A stretch of 24,392 bases of DNA from CAZTXD01 sp964617995 (GCA_964617995.1 CAZTXD010000045.1:1-24392); one strand, 5' to 3'; positions 1 to 8,140 are shown, counted from the stretch's first letter. A program made the numbers and translations. Notes: generated by a model not told the origin, from the sequence alone.

Positions 1-65
1 TGCCCTTCGAGCGACTCGACTATTGGGACGAGGACAAGGTCGACCGGGAGCAGCTGTCACCCTGA
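1..65 (+). CDS. 3' end of an unidentified gene (partial)
   Basis: The window opens inside a reading frame that ends in TGA at 63-65. The visible 20 residues are very acidic and basic (PFERLDYWDEDKVDREQLSP). The third-frame reading looks more protein-like than the other two frames, which run on into the noncoding stretch as Arg/Pro/Ser-rich strings. No domain can be recognised from so short a tail and no function is proposed. It is followed by an inverted repeat at 80-126. Confidence 0.45.
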   Translation, partial: PFERLDYWDEDKVDREQLSP

Positions 66-79
66 GGAGCGGGCCACGT

Positions 80-126
80 AGCAGGGTCCCACCGCGCACC
101 AACGTTGCCTCCATGGTGACCCTGCT
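80..126. repeat. Inverted repeat downstream of the first gene
   Basis: AGCAGGGTC at 80-88 is the exact reverse complement of GACCCTGCT at 118-126, giving a 9-bp stem with a 29-nt loop. It starts 15 nt after the stop codon at 65 and lies between convergent genes, so a role in transcript ending or 3' stability is possible. No T-tract follows, so it is not a classical intrinsic terminator. The rest of 66-196 shows no gene. Confidence 0.35.
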
Positions 127-196
127 CCCACCTCGGCGTCAGCTCCCGCGAATCGGAACATACGACTCGCGAGGTGGTCTCCGACGACGCCACCGA

Positions 197-1411
197 TCAG
201 AAGGAATGCGGCCTCAGGACTCCGACCGCTTGGAATGCCACGGCAGCTACAACACCACACCAAAACAGGACCTGCCGCACCCGGATTCCCTGCACCCAAT
301 TAACGTAAGATAGGAGTAGCAATGGGGCAAACGCTATGAGTGCCTCAAGGGGATAACGGTATCCGATGAAGCCACTACCACCTCCGAATCGATTGAGTGA
401 GTACTGAACGGCCAGGTAGAGGCATCCACCCAGTGCAGCTCCTCGAACCCATGAAGGTGCCCGTTTCCACGCGCGTGGAAGACCGGGCAGCAAGATCAAT
501 AGATAGGGTGAATAGACAAACAGACCACGCCTACCGTCGAAGAGCACACCAATGGCATTCAACAAAAGAGGAGGGCGAACAGGGTTATCAAGGCCTACTG
601 GTGATTGTTCGTATCCACCGAAAATACCAAAGTCTCCAAAGACGTAGAGATTGTATGCTGCCAGTAGTCCAGCTCCGATGATACAACCAAGAAGGGGCCA
701 TAGGAATCCGGCGTCCCTTGAACGTAAGAATTGATATACGGAAATCGCGGCTCCGATCAATATCGTGTGCGGGCGTGTAATAGGGGCTAGTGCCCACGCT
801 AGGGTTCCGGTTCTGATCCGGCCCAACGCCGTCATGAGCATCCCCGCTGCTATCCAGCACATGGCCGGACCATGCTGCCAAAGCGCCTGAGATGACACGG
901 ACCAAGCTCCTGTGCCGAGGGCCATGACCATTGCCGCCATTAGTGCCCCACGCCACGGATATAGAATGACCAACAGGCGAAAGACCATTGCCACGGCGCC
1001 AGCTGTCGTCACGGAAGCCACCAATGCGCCGGGCCAAACTGGAGGTACAATCAAGCTCGAATTCTCAAAAGCTGATGCTCTGATGGCGGCGGGATCTTTA
1101 CCCGCGAGGGCATAAACGGGAGCGGCGGTCAAGGCCGCCCCTGGTGGATACTGGGAAACCGGACCTTCGACACCGGCTACAACATTGATGATTGCTATGG
1201 GTCGTGTGTTCAAGAACGCTTCATACTCAGGCATCCACGGCGTTTGGTACGAGCCGATTTTCCAAGCCGACGCCATATTCGTCAAAGGATCTGCCGTCCA
1301 TGAAGTCTTTGGGGCTGTAACGAAGTAGAACCCGCTCAATGCAAGAAAGACTAAGACCGTAACCGCTACAGCATGGCGGCTTTGCGGGTCTAATGTCTTC
1401 ATACCGGACAT
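197..1411 (-). CDS. GT-C-like polytopic membrane protein (putative membrane glycosyltransferase)
   Basis: This is a 404-residue, very hydrophobic protein with about eight to ten TM segments. The first is at residues 13-31, followed by an extracytoplasmic loop containing TSWTADPLTNMASAW and the QYPPGAAL element (87-94). A later FDGRRGLFVYSP element and an FGGGSGFIGYRYPLEAL segment resemble membrane proteins of the GT-C/PMT-like group, where such loops sit near the lipid-linked sugar site. The acidic residue in the first loop (D41) could be the catalytic one, but this is inference. Start ATG at 1411 has AGGTC seven bases upstream; Met4 is an alternative. The gene stands alone, and its G+C is visibly lower than that of most neighbours (31 of 60 in 481-540), which suggests separate acquisition. 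The fold group is fairly safe; substrate and acceptor are unknown. Confidence 0.7.
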   Translation of the reverse strand: MSGMKTLDPQSRHAVAVTVLVFLALSGFYFVTAPKTSWTADPLTNMASAWKIGSYQTPWMPEYEAFLNTRPIAIINVVAGVEGPVSQYPPGAALTAAPVYALAGKDPAAIRASAFENSSLIVPPVWPGALVASVTTAGAVAMVFRLLVILYPWRGALMAAMVMALGTGAWSVSSQALWQHGPAMCWIAAGMLMTALGRIRTGTLAWALAPITRPHTILIGAAISVYQFLRSRDAGFLWPLLGCIIGAGLLAAYNLYVFGDFGIFGGYEQSPVGLDNPVRPPLLLNAIGVLFDGRRGLFVYSPYLLILLPGLPRAWKRAPSWVRGAALGGCLYLAVQYSLNRFGGGSGFIGYRYPLEALIAFAPLLLLSYVNWVQGIRVRQVLFWCGVVAAVAFQAVGVLRPHSF

Positions 1412-1436
1412 CTATCTGACCTATGACTCGTTGCCG

Positions 1437-1473
1437 GTTATAGTTTGCGGTTTCAGTGGATCACACATGATCC
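1437..1473 (-). promoter_or_regulatory. Candidate promoter/operator of the GT-C-like gene
   Basis: On the minus strand a TATAAC -10-like hexamer (1442-1437) lies about 25 nt before the ATG at 1411. Around the expected -35 position is the perfect inverted repeat GGATCA-CACA-TGATCC (1458-1473). The -35 hexamer itself (TGTGAT) is a poor match to sigma-70, which would suit a regulated promoter. This rests on pattern only. The rest of 1412-1546 shows nothing further. Confidence 0.25.
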
Positions 1474-1546
1474 CATGCAATAAGATGGAACCGGCTCCTA
1501 ATGGCTTCGATTCGTGATGACCGAGCAACGGTAGTCATTGCCTACG

Positions 1547-2905
1547 TCAAAGGGCGGGCAGGAACACCGTCTGGCAACGGTCCGGCTGGTCGCCGTCCAC
1601 GGCCCGCAGGGGAAGCCACCGCCACCACCAGGCTCCTCCCTCGGAGTAGACCGAGTCCGCCACCCGGGGAACCTCATGAACGACGCCGAGACGCTCGAAC
1701 GTCACCGAGATATCGGGGTGCTCGGCCAGATAGCTCAGGAACGAGGGCGCCGGAAGCAGGTAGCCCTGGTCGGCGTAGACCTGAAGACCGGGGTCGCTTG
1801 ACTCGATGACCGTGATGAGCGCCTGGTGGCCTTCCCGCAGCGGCAGCGTGGAACGGACGATCAGATGGTTCGATTCGCCGTCGACGGTGACCAGGTTGGA
1901 GTACATGTTCCACCCGTAGGCCGTCTTCAGCTCCAGATAGGGCGTGAGGCCGTTGAGGACCGCCAGGACGACCAGCCCGATGGCCACCGGACCCATGCGC
2001 CAGCTCACGGCCACCGACCGCCTCGCTCCCGACGCGGCCCAGGCGACGACCGCCAGGTAGGGGACCCACCACAGGAACGATCCGTTGTCGAGGAACCAGG
2101 CCGTCAGCCCCACCAGCGGCGTGACGTTGGCCGCCGTCACCGCCAGACCTATCAGTCCTACGACCACCATCAGCACCCGGCGCAGGCGCGGCTCGAGACG
2201 CTCGCCCTGCTTCTCGAAGCACTCGAAGAACGCATCCGACAGGAACAGGGCGAACAGAGGCAGCAGCACGGCGGTGAAATCGAAGAAGTGCTGGTTGAGG
2301 TCGAGGCTGATCAACCCATGGAACGCCATCCCCGCCAAAGCCCCCCACGCCCGGGTCGCCGGCACCATCAGCAGCACCGGGATCGCCAGCTCCACCAGGG
2401 CCGCTCCCCAAGCCGACGTCCATCCCAGGAGACTGGCGGCCGGGATCGAGCCCAGCCCGAAGCCGTCCAGCCACTGGTTGGTGTAGACCAGCCCGCAGCT
2501 CGTCGCCGGGTCCAGGAAGCCAGTGTTGAGCTTGGCGAACGCGGCGAACGCGTAGAAGACGAGGAGGATCATCCGGGCCACCGGCTCGAAGCGGTCCCAG
2601 TCGGCTCCCACCACCAGGTACCCGACCGATACGAAGGCGGCCAGGAGCCAGTGGTTGCCCAGCACCGGCGCCTCCAGCACCGCCGACACGGGAACGGCGA
2701 TGCACAGCGCCACCAGCGTCGCCCGGCGGGGAGTGATCACCAGCCATGTCCCGAGGAGGCCCACGGCGAGCAGCACGAACCCGATCAGGGTCGGCTCGGG
2801 AGCGATGTCTCCATAGCGCCAGTTGCCGGCGAGATGGGCGAGGGCGGCCACTCCCCACATCCGGGCGAACACTCGGTGGCGCTGGCTCATCCCGTCATGA
2901 TGCAT
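1547..2905 (-). CDS. HTTM/VKGC-like polytopic membrane protein
   Basis: About 452 residues from the ATG at 2905 (480 if read from 2989). The core resembles the HTTM (horizontally transferred TM) or vitamin-K-dependent gamma-carboxylase-like membrane fold: a FAAFAKLNTGFLDP segment followed by a Cys, a helix rich in small residues (LVELAIPVLLMVPATRAWG), an in-membrane His in AFHGLISLDL, and LTPYLELKTAYGWNMYSNL before a soluble C-terminal domain of about 110 residues. HTTM proteins are widespread in actinobacteria but mostly uncharacterised, so no reaction is assigned. Reading from 2989 would add a Ser/Pro/Ala-rich leader and overlap the divergent methyltransferase start, so I prefer Met at 2905; Met at 2890 is also possible. 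No strong Shine-Dalgarno (SD) sequence supports any of the three. Confidence 0.75.
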   Translation of the reverse strand: MHHDGMSQRHRVFARMWGVAALAHLAGNWRYGDIAPEPTLIGFVLLAVGLLGTWLVITPRRATLVALCIAVPVSAVLEAPVLGNHWLLAAFVSVGYLVVGADWDRFEPVARMILLVFYAFAAFAKLNTGFLDPATSCGLVYTNQWLDGFGLGSIPAASLLGWTSAWGAALVELAIPVLLMVPATRAWGALAGMAFHGLISLDLNQHFFDFTAVLLPLFALFLSDAFFECFEKQGERLEPRLRRVLMVVVGLIGLAVTAANVTPLVGLTAWFLDNGSFLWWVPYLAVVAWAASGARRSVAVSWRMGPVAIGLVVLAVLNGLTPYLELKTAYGWNMYSNLVTVDGESNHLIVRSTLPLREGHQALITVIESSDPGLQVYADQGYLLPAPSFLSYLAEHPDISVTFERLGVVHEVPRVADSVYSEGGAWWWRWLPLRAVDGDQPDRCQTVFLPAL

Positions 2906-2987
2906 CGCCGGAGCGGAGCGTGCGGGATTTGGGCCCGAGGGAGGTGACGTTGGCGACGCTCCGGCGGCCGATAGGGTGACGGTCGTC

Positions 2988-3752
2988 ATGTCGCTGATGA
3001 CACCGGAATCCGGTCCTGTCCTGGCCGCCTACCTGGCGGTGATGCGCGCCATCCGGGCGGCCCTGGACCGCACCTCACTGCTGGAGCGCTGGACCGCTTA
3101 CGCCACCGAGAACCCCGGGAGCCTGCTCGCTCATCTCCGTACCCTCCTCGCCGTCCACAACGCCCCCGACCTGGTCCGCCTCGACCTGCCGTGGTGGACG
3201 TACGAAGCGATCGATGTCGTAGACGCCTTCCTCGCCGGTCGACCGGAAGCCCGGGTCTTCGAGTACGGCTCGGGAGCGAGCACTCTGTGGCTGGCCCGAC
3301 GGGCCACCTCGGTCGACAGTGTCGAGCATCACTCCGCCTGGGCCGGGCAGGTCGAAGACCTTCTCTCCTCCACCGACGACCTGATGTCACGGCCCCGCCT
3401 GCACATACCCCCGGTCGCGCCCAGCCACACCCCCAGGGTGGCGTCGGCATCTCCGAGGGGACGGGGACTCGAGTGGGGGGGCTACGTCGACGTCATCGAC
3501 GAGGTGGAGGGGCCCCTCGATCTGATCCTGGTCGACGGCCGGGCCCGGGAGGCCTGTCTGCTCAGGGCGCTGGACCGTGTCGCCGACGACGGCCTCGTTC
3601 TCCTCGACGATGCCCAGCGCAAGCGCTACCGGGCGGCACTGGCGACGGCGGAGAGCCGGGGCTGGGACGTGCTGCGCACCCGGGGGGCGACTCCCTGCCA
3701 GCCCCTGCCCCGGGAAACGGTGCTGCTCACCCGGCGTCCTGCCGATGGCTGA
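2988..3752 (+). CDS. Class I SAM-dependent methyltransferase
   Basis: 254 residues from ATG 2988, with GGGTGA nine bases upstream; a GTG at 2976 is an alternative. The Rossmann glycine motif is FEYGSGAST (91-99), followed by the acidic VEHH strand. DLILVDGR (178-185) and VLLDDAQRKRY (205-214) complete a class I methyltransferase core of the Methyltransf_24 type. The Trp-rich LPWWTYEAIDVVDAFL stretch before motif I is usual in this subgroup, which is often found in glycan clusters. The next gene starts at 3745, inside this one (8-nt overlap), so the two are probably translated together. The methyl acceptor is unknown; a sugar or lipid-linked glycan is suggested by neighbours only. Confidence 0.85.
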   Translation: MSLMTPESGPVLAAYLAVMRAIRAALDRTSLLERWTAYATENPGSLLAHLRTLLAVHNAPDLVRLDLPWWTYEAIDVVDAFLAGRPEARVFEYGSGASTLWLARRATSVDSVEHHSAWAGQVEDLLSSTDDLMSRPRLHIPPVAPSHTPRVASASPRGRGLEWGGYVDVIDEVEGPLDLILVDGRAREACLLRALDRVADDGLVLLDDAQRKRYRAALATAESRGWDVLRTRGATPCQPLPRETVLLTRRPADG

Positions 3753-4683
3753 GCAGGGCGGGGTGGAGGCACCCCGTCCGATGGGAGGGCGGGGGAAGCT
3801 CACGATCGTGGTGGGCATCGTCATCGTCGCTGCCGGGGTATGGATCACCGCCAGCCGCTGGTCAGAGGTGATGGAGTCGGCCCGGCTGGTGGGTATCGAA
3901 CGGGTCCTGGTGGCCGCCCCCCTCATGCTGGTGGGCGTCGTGCTCACCGCCGAGACGTGGCGGCGGTGGCTCAACTCGTTGCACCGGGGCTTGCCGTGGC
4001 CGACCAGCCATCGCTTCTTCTACCTCACCCAGGCTGGAAAGTACCTGCCGGGATCGGTGTGGCCGATAGTCGCCCAGACATCCCTGTCCCGCCGTTTCGG
4101 AGTGGCCCGAACGGTGGTGGTGGCGTCGATGGGCCTGTTTCTCATCACCCACGTGGTCACCGGCACCGCCCTGGGAGTGGGGTCGCTCGGTGCCGCCACC
4201 CGGAGATGGGCGCCCTATCTGATCCCGGCGGCAGTGGCCGGAGGCGCCCTCCTCACCCCCCCGGCGATTCGGCTCATCGCCCGGTTCGTGGCGAGGCTTC
4301 GCTCGCTGCCGGCTTCCCAGCTCAGGCCCTCCTGGTCGACGACCGCCATCACCGCCTTGCTCATGCTGGGTGCCTGGGCGGGCTACGGCACGGCGACTTA
4401 CGTCCTCAGCGAGCCACTCGGCGCTGACGTCGGGGATGTTCTCGTGGTGGCCGGTAGTTATTCGCTGGCGTGGGTGGTGGGGTTCCTCGCCTTGCCCGCG
4501 CCGGCAGGGGTCGGGGCGAGGGAAGGGGCCTTCGTGGCGTTGATGGCGCCGGTGATCGGGGTGGATCCGGCGTTGACGGTGGCTCTCCTCACCCGGTTGC
4601 TGCTCACCCTGGCCGATCTCGGTCTGGCGGCGGTGTCGGCATCGGTTCTCCATCCCCGCCACTCGCCGGGACCGCCGGGCTGA
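3745..4683 (+). CDS. Flippase-like / LPG synthase transmembrane-domain protein
   Basis: 312 residues with about eight TM helices. GKYLPGSVWPIVAQ (98-111) and the following SRRFGVARTVVVASM match the signature region of the lysylphosphatidylglycerol synthase TM family (UPF0104, AglD/YbhN-like). LALPAPAGVGAREGAFVALM near the C-terminus is the second conserved element. There is no C-terminal aminoacyltransferase domain, so it is not MprF. Proteins of this type accompany lipid-linked glycan synthesis, and a role in moving or presenting lipid-linked sugars is a common inference, not demonstrated here. ATG 3745 overlaps the methyltransferase stop by 8 nt. The 3' end overlaps the convergent GT2 gene by 80 nt (4604-4683). 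Confidence 0.82.
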   Translation: MAEQGGVEAPRPMGGRGKLTIVVGIVIVAAGVWITASRWSEVMESARLVGIERVLVAAPLMLVGVVLTAETWRRWLNSLHRGLPWPTSHRFFYLTQAGKYLPGSVWPIVAQTSLSRRFGVARTVVVASMGLFLITHVVTGTALGVGSLGAATRRWAPYLIPAAVAGGALLTPPAIRLIARFVARLRSLPASQLRPSWSTTAITALLMLGAWAGYGTATYVLSEPLGADVGDVLVVAGSYSLAWVVGFLALPAPAGVGAREGAFVALMAPVIGVDPALTVALLTRLLLTLADLGLAAVSASVLHPRHSPGPPG

Positions 4684-5602
4684 CGGTCTGGGGCATCACG
4701 TCGTGGCGCCGCCGGTTGAGCTGCACGAACAGGTCGGCCAGCATCCCGAGCAGAGCCAGCGCCAACGCCACCCCGAGGATCACAATCGTGTTGATGGCGA
4801 TCCCGAAGTCCTTGTCAACGATGTCGTAGACCAGCTTGCCGGCACCGACCACGCCTAGCAGAGCCGCCGGCGGCCCGAACACCCGCAGCGGCTCATACAT
4901 CAGCACCATCCGCACTACCTGCATGAGGTAGCGACGAGTGTCGGACAGCCAGTGGAACTTCGATTCGCCCCGGCGGGGGAAATAGTCGATGGGGGTCCAC
5001 TTCACCGAGTAGCCGTTGGAGAGGAACGCCATCGTGAGGGTGGTGACACACGAGAACCCCCGGGGCAGGAGGTAGAGGAACTGGAGGGCGACGTCCCGGC
5101 GGAACACCCGGAATCCCGAGTTGAGGTCGGGGATCTTCACCTTGGTGAGATAAGAGGCGAGGCGGCGGATGAGCCACTTGGTGGGTCGTCGCAACAGCTT
5201 GACGGTCCCCTGCTCCGACTTCCTGGCTCCCACCACCTGATCCCAGCCGTCCATTTGGTCGATGAGGGCGGGGATGTCGTGGTTGGGGTAGGTCATGTCG
5301 ACGTCGGTCCACACCACGTAGCCGCCCCGAGCGGCCATCGTCCCGTACTTTCGGGCCGAGCCCGATCCCCGGTTCTGATGGAAGCGGAGGAGGCGGATCC
5401 CCTCGATGCGGGTCAGAGCGTCGCCGGAGCCGTCGGTGGAGCCGTCGTCGACGACGATGATCTCGTAGCTGTAATCGGAGGCTTCGAGCGCCTTGCTGAT
5501 CCGCTCGATCTCCTCTGCCAGGTGACCCGACTCGTTGTAGACGGGCAGCACCACCGAGACGTCCACTTCAGGGGCTTCGACGGGAGGCTGGGACTCGAAC
5601 AT
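4604..5602 (-). CDS. GT2 family polyprenyl-phosphate glycosyltransferase (DPM1/ArnC-like) with two TM helices
   Basis: 332 residues. The GT-A fold shows VVLPVYNES (17-25), the VDDGSTDGS nucleotide-binding loop (51-59), the metal-binding TDVDM (99-103), NSGFRVFRRD (161-170) and an RRGESKFH acceptor loop (210-217). Two TM segments follow at about 243-263 and 269-294, then a polar tail. This layout is that of enzymes that put a sugar from a nucleotide donor onto polyprenyl phosphate at the cytoplasmic face, supplying GT-C enzymes. ATG 5602 has GAGG four bases upstream. It is the last gene of a minus-strand run, 61 nt after the methyltransferase, and its tail overlaps the convergent flippase-like gene. 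Sugar specificity is not readable from sequence. Confidence 0.9.
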   Translation of the reverse strand: MFESQPPVEAPEVDVSVVLPVYNESGHLAEEIERISKALEASDYSYEIIVVDDGSTDGSGDALTRIEGIRLLRFHQNRGSGSARKYGTMAARGGYVVWTDVDMTYPNHDIPALIDQMDGWDQVVGARKSEQGTVKLLRRPTKWLIRRLASYLTKVKIPDLNSGFRVFRRDVALQFLYLLPRGFSCVTTLTMAFLSNGYSVKWTPIDYFPRRGESKFHWLSDTRRYLMQVVRMVLMYEPLRVFGPPAALLGVVGAGKLVYDIVDKDFGIAINTIVILGVALALALLGMLADLFVQLNRRRHDVMPQTVSPAVPASGGDGEPMPTPPPDRDRPG

Positions 5603-5663
5603 GAGGCCTCAGGCTACCGGGCGGCGATCCGGCAAGTCGGAAGCAGGACCTGTTCATCCACCG

Positions 5664-6380
5664 TCATCTTCGCCTCCACCGGACTCCCAGCAGCCGGGGG
5701 ATGTGCTCCTGGCCGGCCAGGGACGGCACCCGGGCGACCTGGGCGGCGCTGACCCCGGACTCGATCATCCTCTGCAGGTCCCAGCCCGCCGACGCCGCCG
5801 ACGTCAGCAGCCTGCCCATGGTGCGATGATGAAAACGCACTGTTGCCTCACCGGCCGGCTCGTCTGACCAGCCCACCGAGAAGTACTCGCCCGGTCGCCA
5901 CAGCGCCTCGCCGTCTCCGTCAGCGATGGGGCTGGAGCCCGGCGCCGTCCACACCGGGTGGTTGATCACCAAACCCAGGACGCCGCCCGAACGGGTCACC
6001 CGGGCGGCCTCGGAGAAGACCTCCTCCTCGTCACGGAGATGCTCCAGCACCAGCACCATCACCACCCCGTCCACGGAGCCGTCGTCGAGGAACCCGAAGG
6101 GAGGGACGTCGGCCCGATGCACCTGCCCGAAGCGGGCGGCCCGATCCAGCAGCTCGGCCGAGACGTCCACTCCGACCGCTGCAGCACCCGCCTCGACCAT
6201 CGCCGCCATGACTCGTCCCTCCCCGCAACCGATGTCCAGGTAGGTCCTGTCCGGCTGGGGATCGAGGAGTTCGAGGGCTAGCGGCAGCACCTCGTCTTGG
6301 TAGGAGGGATCGTCGGCCAGTTCATCCAGCCACCACCCCGCCAGGGAGGACCATTCCATCGACTCGGCGTCTCGATCCAT
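5664..6380 (-). CDS. Class I SAM-dependent methyltransferase (Methyltransf_11 type)
   Basis: 238 residues. Motif I is YLDIGCGEGRV (47-57), followed by the acidic VGVDVS strand, VDGVVMVLVLEHLRDEEEV (motif with LEHL) and SGGVLGLVINHPVWT. The C-terminal IPRLLGVRWRRR ending is typical of a small-molecule methyltransferase group common in actinobacteria. The ATG at 6380 follows directly after the TAG of the upstream fusion gene (TAGATG, no spacer), so translation is probably coupled. It would act on a soluble or lipid-linked substrate of the same pathway; the acceptor is unknown. Confidence 0.88.
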   Translation of the reverse strand: MDRDAESMEWSSLAGWWLDELADDPSYQDEVLPLALELLDPQPDRTYLDIGCGEGRVMAAMVEAGAAAVGVDVSAELLDRAARFGQVHRADVPPFGFLDDGSVDGVVMVLVLEHLRDEEEVFSEAARVTRSGGVLGLVINHPVWTAPGSSPIADGDGEALWRPGEYFSVGWSDEPAGEATVRFHHRTMGRLLTSAASAGWDLQRMIESGVSAAQVARVPSLAGQEHIPRLLGVRWRRR

Positions 6381-7784
6381 CTAGGTGTCGGCGGGCCGCC
6401 GCGCAGCGGCTATGAGGCTGAGTCCGGGGAGCCGCTCCATCCGCTCTGCCACCCTCGCCATCGGGAGGATGAGGGCAAACAGTCGAGCCTGCCACGGCGA
6501 GATCGAGGTCTTGGCGGCCACCTTGTTGAGCCACCACCCCAGCACTCCCAGCCGGTTGAATTGGCGGACCCAGAGAGTCTCCAACCCGGCCTCGTCGATC
6601 TGTTCACGCAGCACATCCTCGGTGTAGCGCCGGCGATGCTCCAGCGCCTCGTCGGCGGCGGAGAAGAGCCACGGGTGGGCCGGGACGAGGATCAACGCCG
6701 TGCCTCCCGGGCGTAGAACTCGACGGAATCCGGCCAGGGCGCGTTCGGGATGATCGAGATGCTCCAGGGAGTTGACGCTCACCACCGAGTCGAATTCCCC
6801 CAGGCGCTCATATTCGGACGGGTCCTCCAGGTCGGCCCGGCTCACCGTCACGTTGGCGAGGTGGCCGTAGCGGCGGCTCAGGTCGGCGACGTGGAACGGA
6901 ACCGGATCGAGAGCATGGAGGCGCTTCCGGTCGAGAAGAACGGTGGTCATGTAGCCCACGCCGCAGCCGGCCTCGAGAACCTCGTTGCCCAGGTGATCGC
7001 TGAACTGATCGAGAGTCCACGCCGCCACCCGGCGACTACGAGCCAGCCCTTCGAGGTTTTCCTTGCCCGTTACGCGGCTGAACCGCGTGTCGAGGAAGCG
7101 ATACTTGAAGATCAGCCACAGCGCTTCAAGGCCATCTCGCCAGCCGATGTTCTTCCCCTCGGCGTATGTGCGGCCGTGGTAGCTGATGTGCACCTCATAG
7201 ATGCGGGCTCCCCACGCGGCGAGGCGGGCGGTGATCTCGATATCGAACCCGAACCGGTCAGACGTGAGACGGAGTTGCCTGAGGAGGTCGGCCCTGACGG
7301 CCTTGTAGCAGGTCGCCTGGTCGGTCAGGTTGAGATCGTTGGCCATGTTCGTGAGCGTGGTGAGCACCTGATTGCCCAGGGTGTGCCAGTAGAAGAGGAC
7401 CCGGCGCTCCTCGGATGTGGCGTAGCGGGATCCGTAGACGGCATCGGCCCGCCCGTCGAGGATCGGCTTGAGGATGCGGGGGTACTCGGCGGGGTCGTAC
7501 TCGAGGTCGGCGTCCTGAACGATGGCGATGTCCCCGCTCATGTGCTCGATGGCGGTGCGGATCGCCTTGCCTTTGCCCATGTTGTGGGGCTGGACCACGA
7601 TGGTGATCCGGTCGTCGTCGGCTGCCAGCTTCTGGAGGATCTCCACGGAATCGTCCGTGGAACCGTCGTCCACCGCCACCAGTTCGATCTCCATGTCCAC
7701 CGGTGACGCCAGCACCCGACCAACGATCTCCCGCAGGGTGCGGGACTCGTTGTAGACGGGCATGAGAACGGACAGCTTCGACAT
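6381..7784 (-). CDS. Bifunctional GT2 glycosyltransferase / class I SAM methyltransferase fusion
   Basis: 467 residues from the ATG at 7784; upstream in-frame codons to 7892 give a non-conserved leader and were left out. Residues 4-235 are a DPM1-like GT2 domain: VLMPVYNES (7-15), VDDGSTDDS (38-46), the metal-binding QDADLEYDP (90-98) and the YHGRTYAEGKNIGW acceptor loop (202-215). Residues about 255-420 are a class I methyltransferase with motif I LEAGCGVGYMT (270-280) and VVSVNSLEHLDHPERAL. The C-terminus is amphipathic. Such fusions are known in databases as bifunctional enzymes, and the natural reading is sugar transfer to a lipid carrier plus methylation of the product or a related step. 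It heads a three-gene minus-strand run and shares a divergent control region with the dehydrogenase operon. Confidence 0.88.
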   Translation of the reverse strand: MSKLSVLMPVYNESRTLREIVGRVLASPVDMEIELVAVDDGSTDDSVEILQKLAADDDRITIVVQPHNMGKGKAIRTAIEHMSGDIAIVQDADLEYDPAEYPRILKPILDGRADAVYGSRYATSEERRVLFYWHTLGNQVLTTLTNMANDLNLTDQATCYKAVRADLLRQLRLTSDRFGFDIEITARLAAWGARIYEVHISYHGRTYAEGKNIGWRDGLEALWLIFKYRFLDTRFSRVTGKENLEGLARSRRVAAWTLDQFSDHLGNEVLEAGCGVGYMTTVLLDRKRLHALDPVPFHVADLSRRYGHLANVTVSRADLEDPSEYERLGEFDSVVSVNSLEHLDHPERALAGFRRVLRPGGTALILVPAHPWLFSAADEALEHRRRYTEDVLREQIDEAGLETLWVRQFNRLGVLGWWLNKVAAKTSISPWQARLFALILPMARVAERMERLPGLSLIAAARRPADT

Positions 7785-8140
7785 CGTGGGCGAGAGTATC
7801 GGATCGGTCAGCTCAAACCTATAGATCGGCGTAGAGACCCGGCGACCGCTGTGGTGTTGGATGAGCATTACCGAATTCACCAGCCGCCGCATCGCGTTCT
7901 CTCAATTGGACGGTGCTGAACCGTGCCCTTCAACATATTTCCGACGCGTCGTCGGATGACCTTCGATCAGCCCCCGATGAAGCAGCTTGCATCTCATCTC
8001 AGCGCAGGTGCGCTCAAGCGGCTACAAGTTGCTTGGTCGTTGCATTCGCGACGAATGCCCGCCTCCACTCAAGTCGGGCCCACCGGTTTCCGAATCATCG
8101 AGGGTCAGCCCGTTCGCCCCCTACCCTGAAGAACCAATAC
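7785..8140. promoter_or_regulatory. Divergent intergenic control region with two 7-3-7 palindromes
   Basis: These 356 nt separate the fusion gene (-) from the dehydrogenase (+). No conserved gene is visible. They hold two perfect palindromes with the same 7-3-7 geometry and a CG-CGW-CG core, TCCGACG-CGT-CGTCGGA (7940-7956) and GCATTCG-CGA-CGAATGC (8042-8058), plus a small 5-5-5 hairpin ACGGT-GCTGA-ACCGT (7910-7924). A TTGGAC -35-like hexamer lies at 7906-7911 (+). A TATAGG -10-like hexamer (minus strand, 7823-7818) lies 33 nt before the ATG at 7784. Both operons are probably driven from here, possibly by one regulator. Confidence 0.45.

Noticed and set aside
23..313. Plus-strand frame after the first gene
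   Set aside because: Arg/Pro-rich and without a motif; it overlaps both the third-frame gene tail and the end of the GT-C gene on the minus strand.
1826..2947. Plus-strand open frame opposite the HTTM-like gene
   Set aside because: Gln/Arg/His-rich composition typical of an antisense shadow; the minus strand gives a coherent membrane protein.
6750..7706. Plus-strand open frame opposite the GT2-methyltransferase fusion
   Set aside because: No motif, and the minus-strand protein has two well-marked enzyme domains over the same bases.
7913..8140. N-terminal extension of the nucleotide-sugar dehydrogenase
   Set aside because: The extra 76 codons are low in conserved features, precede the beta-strand that starts this family, and cover two perfect palindromes.
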